A stretch of 64,000 nucleotides of DNA from Brumimicrobium sp. (GTDB lineage Bacteria; Bacteroidota; Bacteroidia; Flavobacteriales_D; Crocinitomicaceae). The stretch lies in the NCBI GenBank assembly GCA_023957385.1, contig JAMLGZ010000001.1, positions 1,536,923-1,600,922 of the forward strand, given 5' to 3'. Under the pieces are notes generated by a model. It worked only from the letters and a program-made list of their open reading frames with translations, had not been told where the DNA came from and searched no databases. Of the stretch, positions 1-8,688 are shown in pieces (within the stretch, counting starts at the first letter, position 1; each line of letters begins with the position of its first letter). The translations under genes were made by a program, and so were the position numbers.

Positions 1-190
1 ATCCTTTAACAGTAGCTACAAGGTTTGGAATTAGATCTGCTCGTCTTTGATATACGTTTTCAACTTGTGACCATTGTTTTGTGACATTTTCTTCCATATT
101 CACCATATTGTTGTAAGGTATGATAAATACACTTGAAACGAAGATGATTAAGATAACTAAAATAGCTCCGATGATTAATGCTTTTTTCAT
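1..190 (-). CDS. lemA: LemA family protein (3' part outside window)
   Basis: The ATG is at 190 and the frame stays open to the window edge, giving the first 63 residues. They show an N-terminal membrane anchor ([17 protein letters not shown]) followed by the LemA family hallmark [25 protein letters not shown] stretch (here [20 protein letters not shown]) and [12 protein letters not shown]. LemA proteins are membrane-anchored helical-bundle proteins of uncertain function, often encoded next to TPM-domain proteins, which would lie outside the window. The family assignment rests on this strongly conserved N-terminal block; length and C-terminus cannot be judged. Confidence 0.9.
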   Translation of the reverse strand, partial: MKKALIIGAILVILIIFVSSVFIIPYNNMVNMEENVTKQWSQVENVYQRRADLIPNLVATVKG

Positions 191-242
191 AGTTCAAATA
201 TTTTTAATGAAACAAAGCTATGTTTTTTTTTGAAATATACAT

Positions 243-273
243 AAAAAAAACGCCCCAATTACTTGAGGCGTTT
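243..273 (-). terminator. Intrinsic terminator of the 294-2657 gene
   Basis: Read on the minus strand, a hairpin with stem AAACGCCTCAA/TTGGGGCGTTT (one G-U pair) is followed by a run of eight T. It starts about 20 bp after the stop codon of the T9SS gene, so it fits a Rho-independent terminator for it. Confidence 0.8.
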
Positions 274-293
274 CTATGCTAAAAGACTTATTC

Positions 294-2657
294 TTAATCA
301 ATAAATACTTTTCCTCTGTAAACTTCATTACCATTTGTGACAGTAACTAAGTAGATACCTTTTTCAGTATGTACGGAGATAATATTCATCTGATTTGATT
401 TCAAGTTATTAGAAGTAATTAATTTACCTTCAATACTAACAACTTGTACAGTAGCATTATCAAGGTTGCTATTTGTTAAATCAATCATTACAGAACCTTC
501 ATTACTGAATATCTTTACAAATTCATTGTTTTCAGTAGCAATACTAGATGTTTCATCTACAACTATTTCTACCTCATCTGATGTGATGGTAATTCCATCA
601 ATAGTAGATTCACAAACAACGTAGTATGTATCAGCAGTTGCAAACAATGGAGTATAAGTTTCAGCTGTTTCAGCAGGAGAGAATGAAGTATAAGGTCCTC
701 CAGAAGAAATGGCGAATTTCCATTCTCTAGAATCAACAACAGGAGATTCTGTTACTGTTAGTTCATCTCCAGCTTCATTTACTAATAAGTGTTGAGTTGT
801 AGCAGGAGTAATCTCATTTGTAAATTCAACCACAATAACTTCTACCTCATCTGATGTGATGGTAATACCATCAATAGTAGATTCACAAACTACATAGTAT
901 GTATCAGCAGTTGCGAACTGTGGAGCATATACAGATCCTGTTTCTGCTGGAGAGAAAGAAGTATAAGGACCACCAGAAGTGGTAGCGTATTTCCATTCTC
1001 TTGAATCAGCAGCAGGAGATTCACTTGCTGTGATATCATCACCTATTTGAGTTTCAATTAACGTTTGAGAAGCAAGAGGTGAAATAGAATTAGTAAACTC
1101 TACCACATTGATAGTTATTTCATTGGATGTTTTTATATCTCCAGCAAAGTCAGAAACACAAACTACATAGTATGTGCCGGCAGTTGCAAATTCTGGAGTA
1201 TAAGACGCACTTGTTTCTGCAGGAGAGAAAGAAGAGTATGGACCACCAGAAGTAGTAGCATATTTCCATTCTCTAGAATCTGCAGCATTAGGGCCTTCAC
1301 TTGCGTTTAATGTTGTACCAGTTTGATTCTCTATTAAATTTTGAGTAGCAGTTGGTGTGATATTTACAGAATTTGAAACAGCAGCAATAACATCTATTTC
1401 AACTTCATTGGAAGTTTCAGTAATATTTCCAATAGTAGATTCACACACTACGAAATATGTACCAGCGGATACAAACATAGGGGTGTAAATAGTTCCCATT
1501 TGTGAAGGTGAGAACGATGTGTAAGGACCACCAGAAGTAGTTGCATATTTCCATTCTCTTGAATTTGCTGTAGGAGTTTCAGTTACAGTTAAATCATCTC
1601 CCAACTCATTTTCTTCTAAATTTTGAGTAAGTGTTGGAGCAATAGAATTAGAGAAAGGAACGACATTGATTTGTACTTCATTGGAAGTATATTCAGTTCC
1701 CCCAAAATTACCTACGCACACTACATAATACGTACCTTCAGTTGCAAATTGTGGCGTATAAGTAGCACCAGTTTCTGTTGGTGAAAAAGAAGTGTAAGGA
1801 CCACCAGAAGTAGTTGCATATTTCCATTCTCTTGAGGTAGCAGTTCCATAAACATGAGATATTTCCAATTCCGTTAATGTAGTTCCAACTTGATTTTCTA
1901 TTAAGTTTTGAACACTTGGACTTTTTACAACAATAGGTGGATTATAAATTAATTCCAAATCATCTGCAAAAAGAGTAGCACCTACAACACCTACACCTGG
2001 AGCATAGCTTGATGCAATATTTACAAGTATATAGTATGGAGTAGTTGCTGGACCAACATAGTTAAATGGAATAGATAAACGTTTCCAAACATTTCCTGTT
2101 TGGAAATTTTTAACAGCTCTAGCCACAGTATATGGTAGAGAACCTGAATTGGCAGGATCTCGGTAGTCATAATCTCCGTGTATAGTAGCTGATACACGAG
2201 CACTATCCTGATTGTTTGTAACAGAATATTTTACCCACATAACTAGGCTGTCTGGTTTTCCTGTAAATGGTTCATTAAAAGTGGCATTGGCTCTTTTTGT
2301 TGTAGTATAACCATCCAAGGGTTCAGTATTTGGAGCTACTAATTCACCAAGTGTCATGTTTCCGTTTATTGTTTTACCTGCGTAACTCCCTGATTTAATT
2401 TTGACACTGTATTGACCAGAAGTTCCTGGTCGAATTTCTGTTGATTCTCTCCACGTAGTTTGTTGTTTACCTAGACCACATAAGAAACACATATTTCCAT
2501 TCATCATGTTATTCCAGTTAGTGGGTCTTTCGTTACCCGATCCAACTCCTCCCCATGTTTCAAAATTGGAGTTTCCAATTTGTGTCTGGGAAAAAGACAA
2601 CATACTAAGACCTAATCCTAGCAATAAAGTAGTAGTTTTTAAAAATTTTATTCTCAT
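294..2657 (-). CDS. T9SS-sorted surface protein with PCMD-like domain and five Ig-like repeats
   Basis: A 787-residue secreted protein. Residues 1-25 are a signal peptide (ending SMLSFSQ). Residues about 26-243 resemble the PCMD (putative carbohydrate metabolism) domain: an NFETW start, a central beta-rich region and the closing motif LFADDLELIY. Residues about 245-705 are five tandem repeats of about 92 residues, each with SREWKYATTSGGPY and a YTPxFATxGTYYVVC block, probably Ig-like beta-sandwiches. Residues about 713-787 are a T9SS type A sorting domain (VQVVSIEGKLI, KGIYLVTV). The expected role is a cell-surface or released adhesin or glycan-binding protein; the ligand is unknown. The gene is monocistronic with its own terminator. 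Confidence 0.85.
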   Translation of the reverse strand: MRIKFLKTTTLLLGLGLSMLSFSQTQIGNSNFETWGGVGSGNERPTNWNNMMNGNMCFLCGLGKQQTTWRESTEIRPGTSGQYSVKIKSGSYAGKTINGNMTLGELVAPNTEPLDGYTTTKRANATFNEPFTGKPDSLVMWVKYSVTNNQDSARVSATIHGDYDYRDPANSGSLPYTVARAVKNFQTGNVWKRLSIPFNYVGPATTPYYILVNIASSYAPGVGVVGATLFADDLELIYNPPIVVKSPSVQNLIENQVGTTLTELEISHVYGTATSREWKYATTSGGPYTSFSPTETGATYTPQFATEGTYYVVCVGNFGGTEYTSNEVQINVVPFSNSIAPTLTQNLEENELGDDLTVTETPTANSREWKYATTSGGPYTSFSPSQMGTIYTPMFVSAGTYFVVCESTIGNITETSNEVEIDVIAAVSNSVNITPTATQNLIENQTGTTLNASEGPNAADSREWKYATTSGGPYSSFSPAETSASYTPEFATAGTYYVVCVSDFAGDIKTSNEITINVVEFTNSISPLASQTLIETQIGDDITASESPAADSREWKYATTSGGPYTSFSPAETGSVYAPQFATADTYYVVCESTIDGITITSDEVEVIVVEFTNEITPATTQHLLVNEAGDELTVTESPVVDSREWKFAISSGGPYTSFSPAETAETYTPLFATADTYYVVCESTIDGITITSDEVEIVVDETSSIATENNEFVKIFSNEGSVMIDLTNSNLDNATVQVVSIEGKLITSNNLKSNQMNIISVHTEKGIYLVTVTNGNEVYRGKVFID
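543..1925 (-). repeat. Five in-frame tandem coding repeats (about 275 bp each)
   Basis: Within the T9SS gene five units of roughly 270-280 bp repeat in tandem. The core encoding SREWKYATTSGGPYTSFSP is almost unchanged between units, and the last two units also share the segment encoding ESTIDGITITSDEVE. This suggests recent expansion by unequal recombination. Reads or assemblies may collapse or expand here. Confidence 0.85.
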
Positions 2658-2795
2658 AGTATAATGTTTAGTTTAACATAAAAACGATTTTTTTTTCAGG
2701 ACAATGTTACAACATTAAAATTAATTGACATATAAAAAAAATGATTTTTAACATTTTGTGAGTGAAGAAATCGTCTTGCAACCCTTTGTGTGTAA

Positions 2796-2977
2796 GGTTG
2801 TTGTGTGTTTGTAAGTAGTTAACAACTTTAATGATTACTCTTGTAGTTGATTTGTAAAGATTAAAAAAAATAAATAATAATTTACAAATAGACTCCGAGC
2901 AACCAAGGTTATCGGGGTAAGCCTCTTTGTGTCGAGGACTGACATCATCATCTGTATCTTATTTTAAATGCACAATG
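2796..2977 (+). repeat. Dispersed TIR/terminator element, copy A (degenerate)
   Basis: Most diverged copy of the dispersed element described in the findings. The left end GTTGTTGTGTGTTTG and right end AAATGCACAATGAAT are recognisable terminal inverted repeats. The core GACTCCGAGCAACCAAGG...TCGGGG hairpin and the GTCGAGGACTGACA block shared with copies B and C are present. The right end is about 4 bp from the ribD stop codon. The 325 bp between the flanking genes holds this element and no other feature I can see. Confidence 0.65.
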
Positions 2978-2981
2978 AATT

Positions 2982-4037
2982 CTATATATGTATGAAATAT
3001 TGAATAAAATCATTTTCTACAGATTCAAAAGTTATAAATATTCTATTCTTTAAAGTAGGCGCTGGAACTCCTCTAGTAAAAGTTGTATTTCCTATAAGTT
3101 GATAGGCTTCATCCCAATAATCCTCTTCAATAAAATGTTCTAAGGTTTGCTTTCCTCCTTCAATAAATACGGAGAGTATATTTCTTTTATATAATTCGTG
3201 TAAGATAGTTAGTGAATTAATGATAGGAAGTGTAATTGTTTCTACCGTACTAGGTAAGTCAGGTAAGGAAGTTTTAGTAGTGAAGACAAATGTTGGATTT
3301 CCATCTTTAAAAACTGTTGCATCTGGATTTGACTTTCCGTGTGGATCTATGATAAAACGCAAGGGGGAAGACCCTGCTATTTTTCGTACATTTAATTGTG
3401 GGTTGTCATTGTTAATTGTTTTCCATCCAACGATTATTGCCTGCTCTTTACTTCTCCATGTATGCACATATAATTTCATACGTGAATGTGTAATCCAATT
3501 AATGCCTTCTTTTCTATCTTCTGGAAGTCTATCCATAAACCCATCTTGAGTTTCAGCCCATTTAAGAATCACAAAAGGTCTTCCTTTTCCATGAAATGTA
3601 AAAAATCGCTTGTTGAGTTCTCTTGCCTCTTTTTCCAAAATACCTTCTGTAACCTCAATCCCTGCATCTTTGATATGTTGTATTCCTTTTCCTGAAACTT
3701 TTGGGTTAATGTCCCTACAGGCTACAACTACTCGTTTAAAATGATGACGAACGATTAAATCTGCACATGGAGGAGTTTTTCCGTGGTGCGCACAAGGTTC
3801 TAGTGTTACATATATCGTAGCTTGAGAAAGTAGTGAAATATCTTTTACCGATTGAACCGCATGAACCTCCGCATGAGCCTCTCCATACTTTTGATGATAT
3901 CCTTCTCCAATAATTTTATCATCACATACAATTACAGCACCTACCATTGGGTTTGGAGCAACTTGAACACCTCCAAATTCTGCTAATTGTAGTGCTCGGT
4001 GCATATATTGAATGTCTTTTATCTCTTGCTCATTCAT
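2982..4037 (-). CDS. ribD: Bifunctional riboflavin biosynthesis protein RibD
   Basis: Converts 2,5-diamino-6-ribosylamino-pyrimidinone phosphate to the deaminated and side-chain-reduced pyrimidine of riboflavin synthesis. The N-terminal zinc deaminase domain shows HAEVHAV (catalytic H55-A-E57) and PCAHHGKTPPC (zinc cysteines, residues 81-91). The C-terminal reductase domain (about 145-351) has the RPFVILKWAETQDG start and a VFIEGGKQTLEHF block. Length 351 fits the family. I chose the ATG at 4037, which follows the stop codon of the upstream permease gene by one base; an in-frame TTG at 4046 is less likely. The two genes are probably translationally coupled. No FMN riboswitch is visible because no leader exists. 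Confidence 0.93.
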   Translation of the reverse strand: MNEQEIKDIQYMHRALQLAEFGGVQVAPNPMVGAVIVCDDKIIGEGYHQKYGEAHAEVHAVQSVKDISLLSQATIYVTLEPCAHHGKTPPCADLIVRHHFKRVVVACRDINPKVSGKGIQHIKDAGIEVTEGILEKEARELNKRFFTFHGKGRPFVILKWAETQDGFMDRLPEDRKEGINWITHSRMKLYVHTWRSKEQAIIVGWKTINNDNPQLNVRKIAGSSPLRFIIDPHGKSNPDATVFKDGNPTFVFTTKTSLPDLPSTVETITLPIINSLTILHELYKRNILSVFIEGGKQTLEHFIEEDYWDEAYQLIGNTTFTRGVPAPTLKNRIFITFESVENDFIQYFIHI

Positions 4038-4038
4038 G

Positions 4039-5739
4039 TTAATCAAATTTTAATGCTTTGATAGGAGAAATTTTAGTAACAACATAAGATGGTATCACCA
4101 ATGCAGCAATACATAATACAAAAGTTCCAAGATTTAGCAAAAGAATTTCCCAATAATTAATTTCGATGGGAACTGTATCTAAATAATAAACTTCCGGATT
4201 GAGTGGGATTATTGAAAAATGTTGCTGTAAGATTGCCAAACCTATACCAATGACATTACCAATAATAATACCTCTTAAAACAATGAACATGGCTTGATAA
4301 AGAAACAGTTTACGTACATCCCAATTATTAGTCCCTATAGCTTTTAATAAACCAATGAGCTGTGTTTTAGTAATGATTAGTACGAGCAGACCTGAACTCA
4401 TATTGATTGTCCCGATAAGAAGCATAAGTACTAAAATGATAATTACGTTTAAATCAAGAAAATCTAACCATAAGAAAATGTCACGTTGTGCTTCTTTGAT
4501 AGATTGCACTTGGTATTGGGTTTTTGCATTTGGATTTTCAAAGTAAATTGTTCTTTTCACATTATTTATAACCTCATCGAGGTGTTGGATTTGATTTACT
4601 TTTATTTCATAACCTCCCACGTAATTATGAGCACTTCCTTTGCCATCTATGTATTCAAATATAACTTTCTTACCTCCTTTCATAGAAATGGCAAAATGAG
4701 TTCCTGATTCATTGAGAAATTCTTTTTGAAGTTCTCCATCAATTATTTTTTCAGGATAGCATGGGAGATATTTGTTTCCTTCGATAGTGATTTTTAGATA
4801 GGCTGTGTCAGGAATACTATTTTCTTCTCCATATCCATCAATGAAATTATAATAATCCGATGTAATTAACCGTATTACGGTATCCTTTATATCACAGTAG
4901 GTAAAGCCATAATTATTTTCCCAACCCTTTCCCCAATCATAGCGATAATTCCCATTCCCTCCATTGGTTTCTGAATAAATAATGAGTTGTCCATGTGGTG
5001 CAATGGTATCTGATATACGAATGGCAGTTTTAATTCCCCAATCGTTGAGTTGTTGCACGTCTCGGATATCTCCTAAAATCATTTGTTCGTCAAATTCTTG
5101 TAAACCTGTTTTGAATATTCCAATAACTGTAAACTTTAATTTAATAGGGACAGATTTTACAAAGAAGATGTTCACTTTTTCATTTAGTTTTATTCCTAAT
5201 TTTTTTGCTATGATAGATGACACAAGGATTTCTTTATGTGAAATGGTATCTTCTACATTGGGTAAAACGCCTTCCACTAAATTCTCCTGAAAGAAAGACC
5301 AATCGTAATTTTTTCCAATTCCCTTGACTATAATTCCATGAATTTCTTGTTGCACTTGAAAGGTGTCAATTCCATGAATGGTATATCTATTTGTGTCTGG
5401 ATTTGACTGGATAAGTGCCGGTTTGTATGCAAAAGGATATATTTCTTGGATTCCTGCTATGTTTTCAACTTGTTTTATTAGTGAATCATCATATACAATG
5501 GGCGAAGTTTCAAAGGTGGAATTTTCTCCTGCTTTCACAATTGTTGCATGTGATCCAAAGCCGATAACTTTGGCTTGTACTTTGTTTTGAAAACCTTTAA
5601 CAACAGCTAATGTTATGATATTAATAGATACAGCTAAAATAATACTCCAACGGGCAATACGTACGATAGGTTGTGAAACTTTCGTATCTTCGTCTTTTCC
5701 TTTATGGATTTTTTGAGCTATGTAATAAATCTTATTCAC
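4039..5739 (-). CDS. FtsX/LolE-type ABC transporter permease
   Basis: About 566 residues. An N-terminal membrane helix (SIILAVSINIITLAVVKGF) is followed by a large periplasmic domain (MacB-PCD type, starting GFQNKVQAKVIGFGSH) and three C-terminal helices (VIIILVLMLLIGTINM, AMFIVLRGIIIGNVIGIG, EILLLNLGTFVLCIAALVIPSY). The ending, VVTKISPIKALKFD, is typical of LolC/E and FtsX-like permeases. Such permeases work with an ATPase in lipoprotein release or related export; no ATPase is adjacent. I prefer a GTG start at 5739 (VNKIYYIAQKIHKGK) because the family begins close to this point; the open frame runs on to 5862 but would overlap the divergent gene. Followed directly by ribD. Confidence 0.85.
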   Translation of the reverse strand: MNKIYYIAQKIHKGKDEDTKVSQPIVRIARWSIILAVSINIITLAVVKGFQNKVQAKVIGFGSHATIVKAGENSTFETSPIVYDDSLIKQVENIAGIQEIYPFAYKPALIQSNPDTNRYTIHGIDTFQVQQEIHGIIVKGIGKNYDWSFFQENLVEGVLPNVEDTISHKEILVSSIIAKKLGIKLNEKVNIFFVKSVPIKLKFTVIGIFKTGLQEFDEQMILGDIRDVQQLNDWGIKTAIRISDTIAPHGQLIIYSETNGGNGNYRYDWGKGWENNYGFTYCDIKDTVIRLITSDYYNFIDGYGEENSIPDTAYLKITIEGNKYLPCYPEKIIDGELQKEFLNESGTHFAISMKGGKKVIFEYIDGKGSAHNYVGGYEIKVNQIQHLDEVINNVKRTIYFENPNAKTQYQVQSIKEAQRDIFLWLDFLDLNVIIILVLMLLIGTINMSSGLLVLIITKTQLIGLLKAIGTNNWDVRKLFLYQAMFIVLRGIIIGNVIGIGLAILQQHFSIIPLNPEVYYLDTVPIEINYWEILLLNLGTFVLCIAALVIPSYVVTKISPIKALKFD

Positions 5740-5758
5740 ACAAATAAATTGCTTGCTA

Positions 5759-7009
5759 ATGTACACATTACGTCTATTCTTAAAAAGTTTTTTTGTTTTT
5801 TTCCTATTTTCTTGCAATAACCATCTTCCCGCACAAAAAGATTTAGATAAGACATATACCAAGGAAAATAATTATCAAATTGATGTCAAAAACGTTAAGA
5901 AAAATGTTCCTATACAAGTTGGTGCAGAACAACTTACTACCATCCTTAATTTGGTTAAAGATAAAAAGGTAGCTGTTGTTGGAAATCAAACAAGTAGGGT
6001 TGAAAGAACTCATCTGGTTGATACTTTACTGAGTTTGAAAGTAAATATTATAAAAGTATTTTCTCCCGAACATGGATTTAGAGGAATAGCAGACGCAGGT
6101 GAAAAGGTAAGTTCGGATAAAGATGATAAAACAGGTCTTCCTATTATTTCACTATATGGAAATAATAAAAAGCCTACGGCAGAACAGTTAAAAGGCATCG
6201 ATATCTTACTTTTTGATTTACAAGATGTAGGTGTTCGTTTCTACACGTATATTTCTACAATGCACTATGTGATGGAAGCTGCGGCTGAAAACAATGTTTC
6301 TGTGGTGATTTTAGATAGACCAAATCCTAATGGTAGCTATATGGATGGACCTATTCGGCAGAAAGGTTTTGAATCTTTTATTGGAGTTGATCCTATTCCG
6401 GTAGTTCATGGGATGACTGTAGGAGAATTGGCAATGATGATGAATGGTGAAAGATGGTTGAAAGATAGTGTTCAGTGCAATTTGACTGTAATTCCTTGTT
6501 TAAACTACCATAGAGATATGCGATATTCACTTCCCGTTCCTCCTTCACCAAATTTGCGTAGCGATGAATCTATTAAGTTGTATCCCAGCTTATGCTTTTT
6601 TGAAGGGACAGTGTTGAGCGTGGGTAGGGGAACAGAGACTCCTTTTGAAATTTATGGCCATCCTGGATTAAAAGGAAAAGATGGATATACTTATTCATTT
6701 ACGCCTGTAGCTAGTTTTGGCTCTAAGCAACCTCTACTCGAAAATCAATTGTGCTACGGTGAAAATTTGCATGATTACGCGAATGGCAATCAAATCCATC
6801 AATTAGAGTTAAAGTGGTTGATAAATGCATACAAAGCATTAAACATGAAAAACTTCTTTAAGCCTAAGACTTTTGATATTTTGGCTGGGACAGATGAACT
6901 TAGAAAGCAAATCGAAAGTGGATTGAGTGAGGAAGAAATTCGCGCTTCTTGGAAGGAAGGTTTGGAAGAATTTGCTAAACAACGTGAGAAGTATTTGCTT
7001 TATAAATAG
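5759..7009 (+). CDS. NamZ-like (DUF1343) lipoprotein, putative exo-N-acetylmuramidase
   Basis: About 416 residues with a lipoprotein signal peptide (SFFVFFLFSC, lipobox cysteine near residue 19), so anchored in a membrane. The body matches the DUF1343/NamZ family (GH171): KKVAVVGNQTSR, FSPEHGFRG, LPIISLYG, DILLFDLQDVGVRFYTYISTM, ILDRPNPNG and PSPNLRS. Characterised NamZ removes N-acetylmuramic acid from peptidoglycan fragments, so a role in cell-wall turnover or recycling is expected. The start at 5759 leaves only 19 bp to the divergent permease start. No other muropeptide recycling gene is adjacent. Confidence 0.88.
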   Translation: MYTLRLFLKSFFVFFLFSCNNHLPAQKDLDKTYTKENNYQIDVKNVKKNVPIQVGAEQLTTILNLVKDKKVAVVGNQTSRVERTHLVDTLLSLKVNIIKVFSPEHGFRGIADAGEKVSSDKDDKTGLPIISLYGNNKKPTAEQLKGIDILLFDLQDVGVRFYTYISTMHYVMEAAAENNVSVVILDRPNPNGSYMDGPIRQKGFESFIGVDPIPVVHGMTVGELAMMMNGERWLKDSVQCNLTVIPCLNYHRDMRYSLPVPPSPNLRSDESIKLYPSLCFFEGTVLSVGRGTETPFEIYGHPGLKGKDGYTYSFTPVASFGSKQPLLENQLCYGENLHDYANGNQIHQLELKWLINAYKALNMKNFFKPKTFDILAGTDELRKQIESGLSEEEIRASWKEGLEEFAKQREKYLLYK

Positions 7010-7117
7010 GTTCGAGTACTACACTGATAATTAGCAACAGAAATATTCTTTTGAATAATTTCTATAATCTCACTGCTTTGATTATTTTTGCACCCACAAT
7101 TAGAAATAAAGTATAAA

Positions 7118-7540
7118 ATGGCAGGAAACAGAACTTTTACAATGATTAAACCAGACGCTGTGAGAGCTGGTAATATTGGAAACATTCTTCAAATGATGAC
7201 AGATGGAGGATTTAAAATCGTAGCAATGAAATACAGACACTTAACTGTAGATCAAGCGAAAGAATTTTATGCAGTACATAAAGAACGTCCTTTTTACGGT
7301 GAGTTAGTTGAATTCATGTCTTCTGGACCTATCGTTGCTGCTATTTTAGAAAAAGATAATGCTGTTGAAGATTTCCGTAAACTAATCGGAGCTACTAATC
7401 CAGCTGAAGCTGCTGAAGGAACTATTCGTAAGAAATATGCTTCTTCTGTTGGTGAAAACGCAGTTCATGGATCAGATTCTGATGAAAATGCAAAGATTGA
7501 AGGAGATTTTCACTTTGCTTCAAGTGAAGTTTTCGCATAA
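7118..7540 (+). CDS. ndk: Nucleoside diphosphate kinase
   Basis: 140 residues, the usual length. Transfers the terminal phosphate of ATP to other nucleoside diphosphates through a phosphohistidine. The active-site motif NAVHGSDS places the catalytic His at 117; TMIKPDAV (residues 8-15) and [14 protein letters not shown] (91-104) are further family motifs. The ATG at 7118 gives the classical start [22 protein letters not shown] box (7083-7090) matches the -7 element of Bacteroidota promoters, but I find no good TTG at the right distance. A hairpin terminator follows. Confidence 0.97.
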   Translation: MAGNRTFTMIKPDAVRAGNIGNILQMMTDGGFKIVAMKYRHLTVDQAKEFYAVHKERPFYGELVEFMSSGPIVAAILEKDNAVEDFRKLIGATNPAEAAEGTIRKKYASSVGENAVHGSDSDENAKIEGDFHFASSEVFA

Positions 7541-7560
7541 GAAACTATAATGATTGAAGG

Positions 7561-7592
7561 AAGATGCATGGGAAACTGTGCATCTTTTTTTT
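7561..7592 (+). terminator. Intrinsic terminator of ndk
   Basis: Stem AAGATGCA/TGCATCTT with a 10-base loop followed by eight T, 20 bp after the ndk stop codon and immediately before the end of the convergent urea transporter gene. Confidence 0.85.
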
Positions 7593-7594
7593 GC

Positions 7595-8470
7595 TTATTT
7601 TTTCTCTACCATCCATTTAATAGCAAGTGTTAAACAAGAACCTGCTACAAATGGGAAAGTCAACTGTGTCCAACCTAAACGAAACATTGTGAAGCTGAAT
7701 ATAAGTGTTAGAAGCACTGCTGTTATGACCCACATCATGTCCTTTATTTTACTTCCTGCGAATACAATAGTACTTAAAATGGCATTGTAACTTGTCAAAC
7801 CTAAGCCAATTGTTTCCATAGGAATACCAATAGCATACGCAAGAATGCCTGATAGTATGGAAATAATAAGACCTATTATTCCTGCAATAGGAGAACTAAT
7901 TATAATTGCAAGGAGAATGACTCCTCCAGCTATTAAATTGTCTTGAAAAATAATCTGAGAAAAGCCTCGAATGGGGTAGAGGATAAACTCCGAAGTAGTA
8001 TATTCTACCATAGTTGTTGAAGTCTGTAAAGATTCACTCGAAAAAGCAGAATAAAAATACAAAACCATCCATGTTACCATTACAAATGGAAGCGTAAAGA
8101 CAGGAATATTACGTTTGATGAATAATTGTTGAATAACAGTAGCAATCCATGCTCCAGCGATAATTATTAGCCAAAGTAAAAAAGAATTTTGCACGAAGAA
8201 TGCTAGTCCTGCACCGACTAAGGCTCCATTAAAACCGTATATTCCTTGTGTTAATTTTTCGGAGTCAAATGATAAAAATTTGGCAGTAAATGAGGCTACA
8301 ATAGTTCCAACTAATAAGGCTCCACCCATTACGAGTGAGCCATAGCAGATTCCTGTAAGTATCAATATCCCTGATAATCGGTTTTCTTGCAACATGATTT
8401 GTCCGATTCCATTGAGAATAGGCTGTAGCAAAAAACGATTTTTGGAAATAGGAGATACGGGAGCTTTCAT
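7595..8470 (-). CDS. Urea transporter (UT family)
   Basis: 291 residues, very hydrophobic with about ten predicted membrane segments. Family signatures include ENRLSGILILTGI, VGTIVASFTAKFLSFD and QGIYGFNGALVGAGLAFF, repeated in the second half as GLGLTSYNAILSTIVFAG. This is the duplicated fold of bacterial and animal urea channels (PF03253). It should passively conduct urea across the inner membrane. No urease genes are in the window, so its use here is inferred only. The start ATG overlaps the stop of the DUF3820 gene (ATGA), indicating an operon with DUF3820 and pepD. Confidence 0.9.
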   Translation of the reverse strand: MKAPVSPISKNRFLLQPILNGIGQIMLQENRLSGILILTGICYGSLVMGGALLVGTIVASFTAKFLSFDSEKLTQGIYGFNGALVGAGLAFFVQNSFLLWLIIIAGAWIATVIQQLFIKRNIPVFTLPFVMVTWMVLYFYSAFSSESLQTSTTMVEYTTSEFILYPIRGFSQIIFQDNLIAGGVILLAIIISSPIAGIIGLIISILSGILAYAIGIPMETIGLGLTSYNAILSTIVFAGSKIKDMMWVITAVLLTLIFSFTMFRLGWTQLTFPFVAGSCLTLAIKWMVEKK

Positions 8471-8688
8471 TTGCTTTGTTTGAGGGGGCGAATGAGATGT
8501 TCTAAACCATTTACTTTGATTTCATAGATAATTTGCATCTGATTGCCTAGTTTTCCTTTTGGAAATCCTTTCTGACGATACCAAACATAATAGGGTTCAG
8601 GAATATCAATTAAAAAAAGCCCTTTGAATTTTCCAAAGGGCATTTTTGTATTTGCTAATTCTATGAGTTCTTGTTGGTTTTCCGTCAT
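8467..8688 (-). CDS. DUF3820 family small protein
   Basis: 73 residues; contains the DUF3820 signature MPFGKFKGLFLIDIPEPYYVWYRQKGFPKGKLG, given here as MPFGKFKG, IPEPYYVWY and KGFPKGKLG. Function unknown; the family is a short cytosolic module also found attached to nucleases in some bacteria. It is overlapped at both ends (TAATG with pepD upstream, ATGA with the urea transporter downstream), so the three genes are almost certainly co-transcribed and translationally coupled. Confidence 0.85.
   Translation of the reverse strand: MTENQQELIELANTKMPFGKFKGLFLIDIPEPYYVWYRQKGFPKGKLGNQMQIIYEIKVNGLEHLIRPLKQSK

Noticed and set aside
543..1925. CRISPR-like array from regular repeats
   Set aside because: The units are about 275 bp, in frame, and encode Ig-like domains of one protein.
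4038..4046. FMN riboswitch before ribD
   Set aside because: ribD begins one base after the permease stop, leaving no leader for a riboswitch.
7554..7790. Open frame after ndk on the plus strand
   Set aside because: It runs over the ndk terminator and is antisense to the urea transporter; shadow frame.
7595..8470. Urease operon
   Set aside because: Only the transporter is present; neighbours are DUF3820 and pepD.
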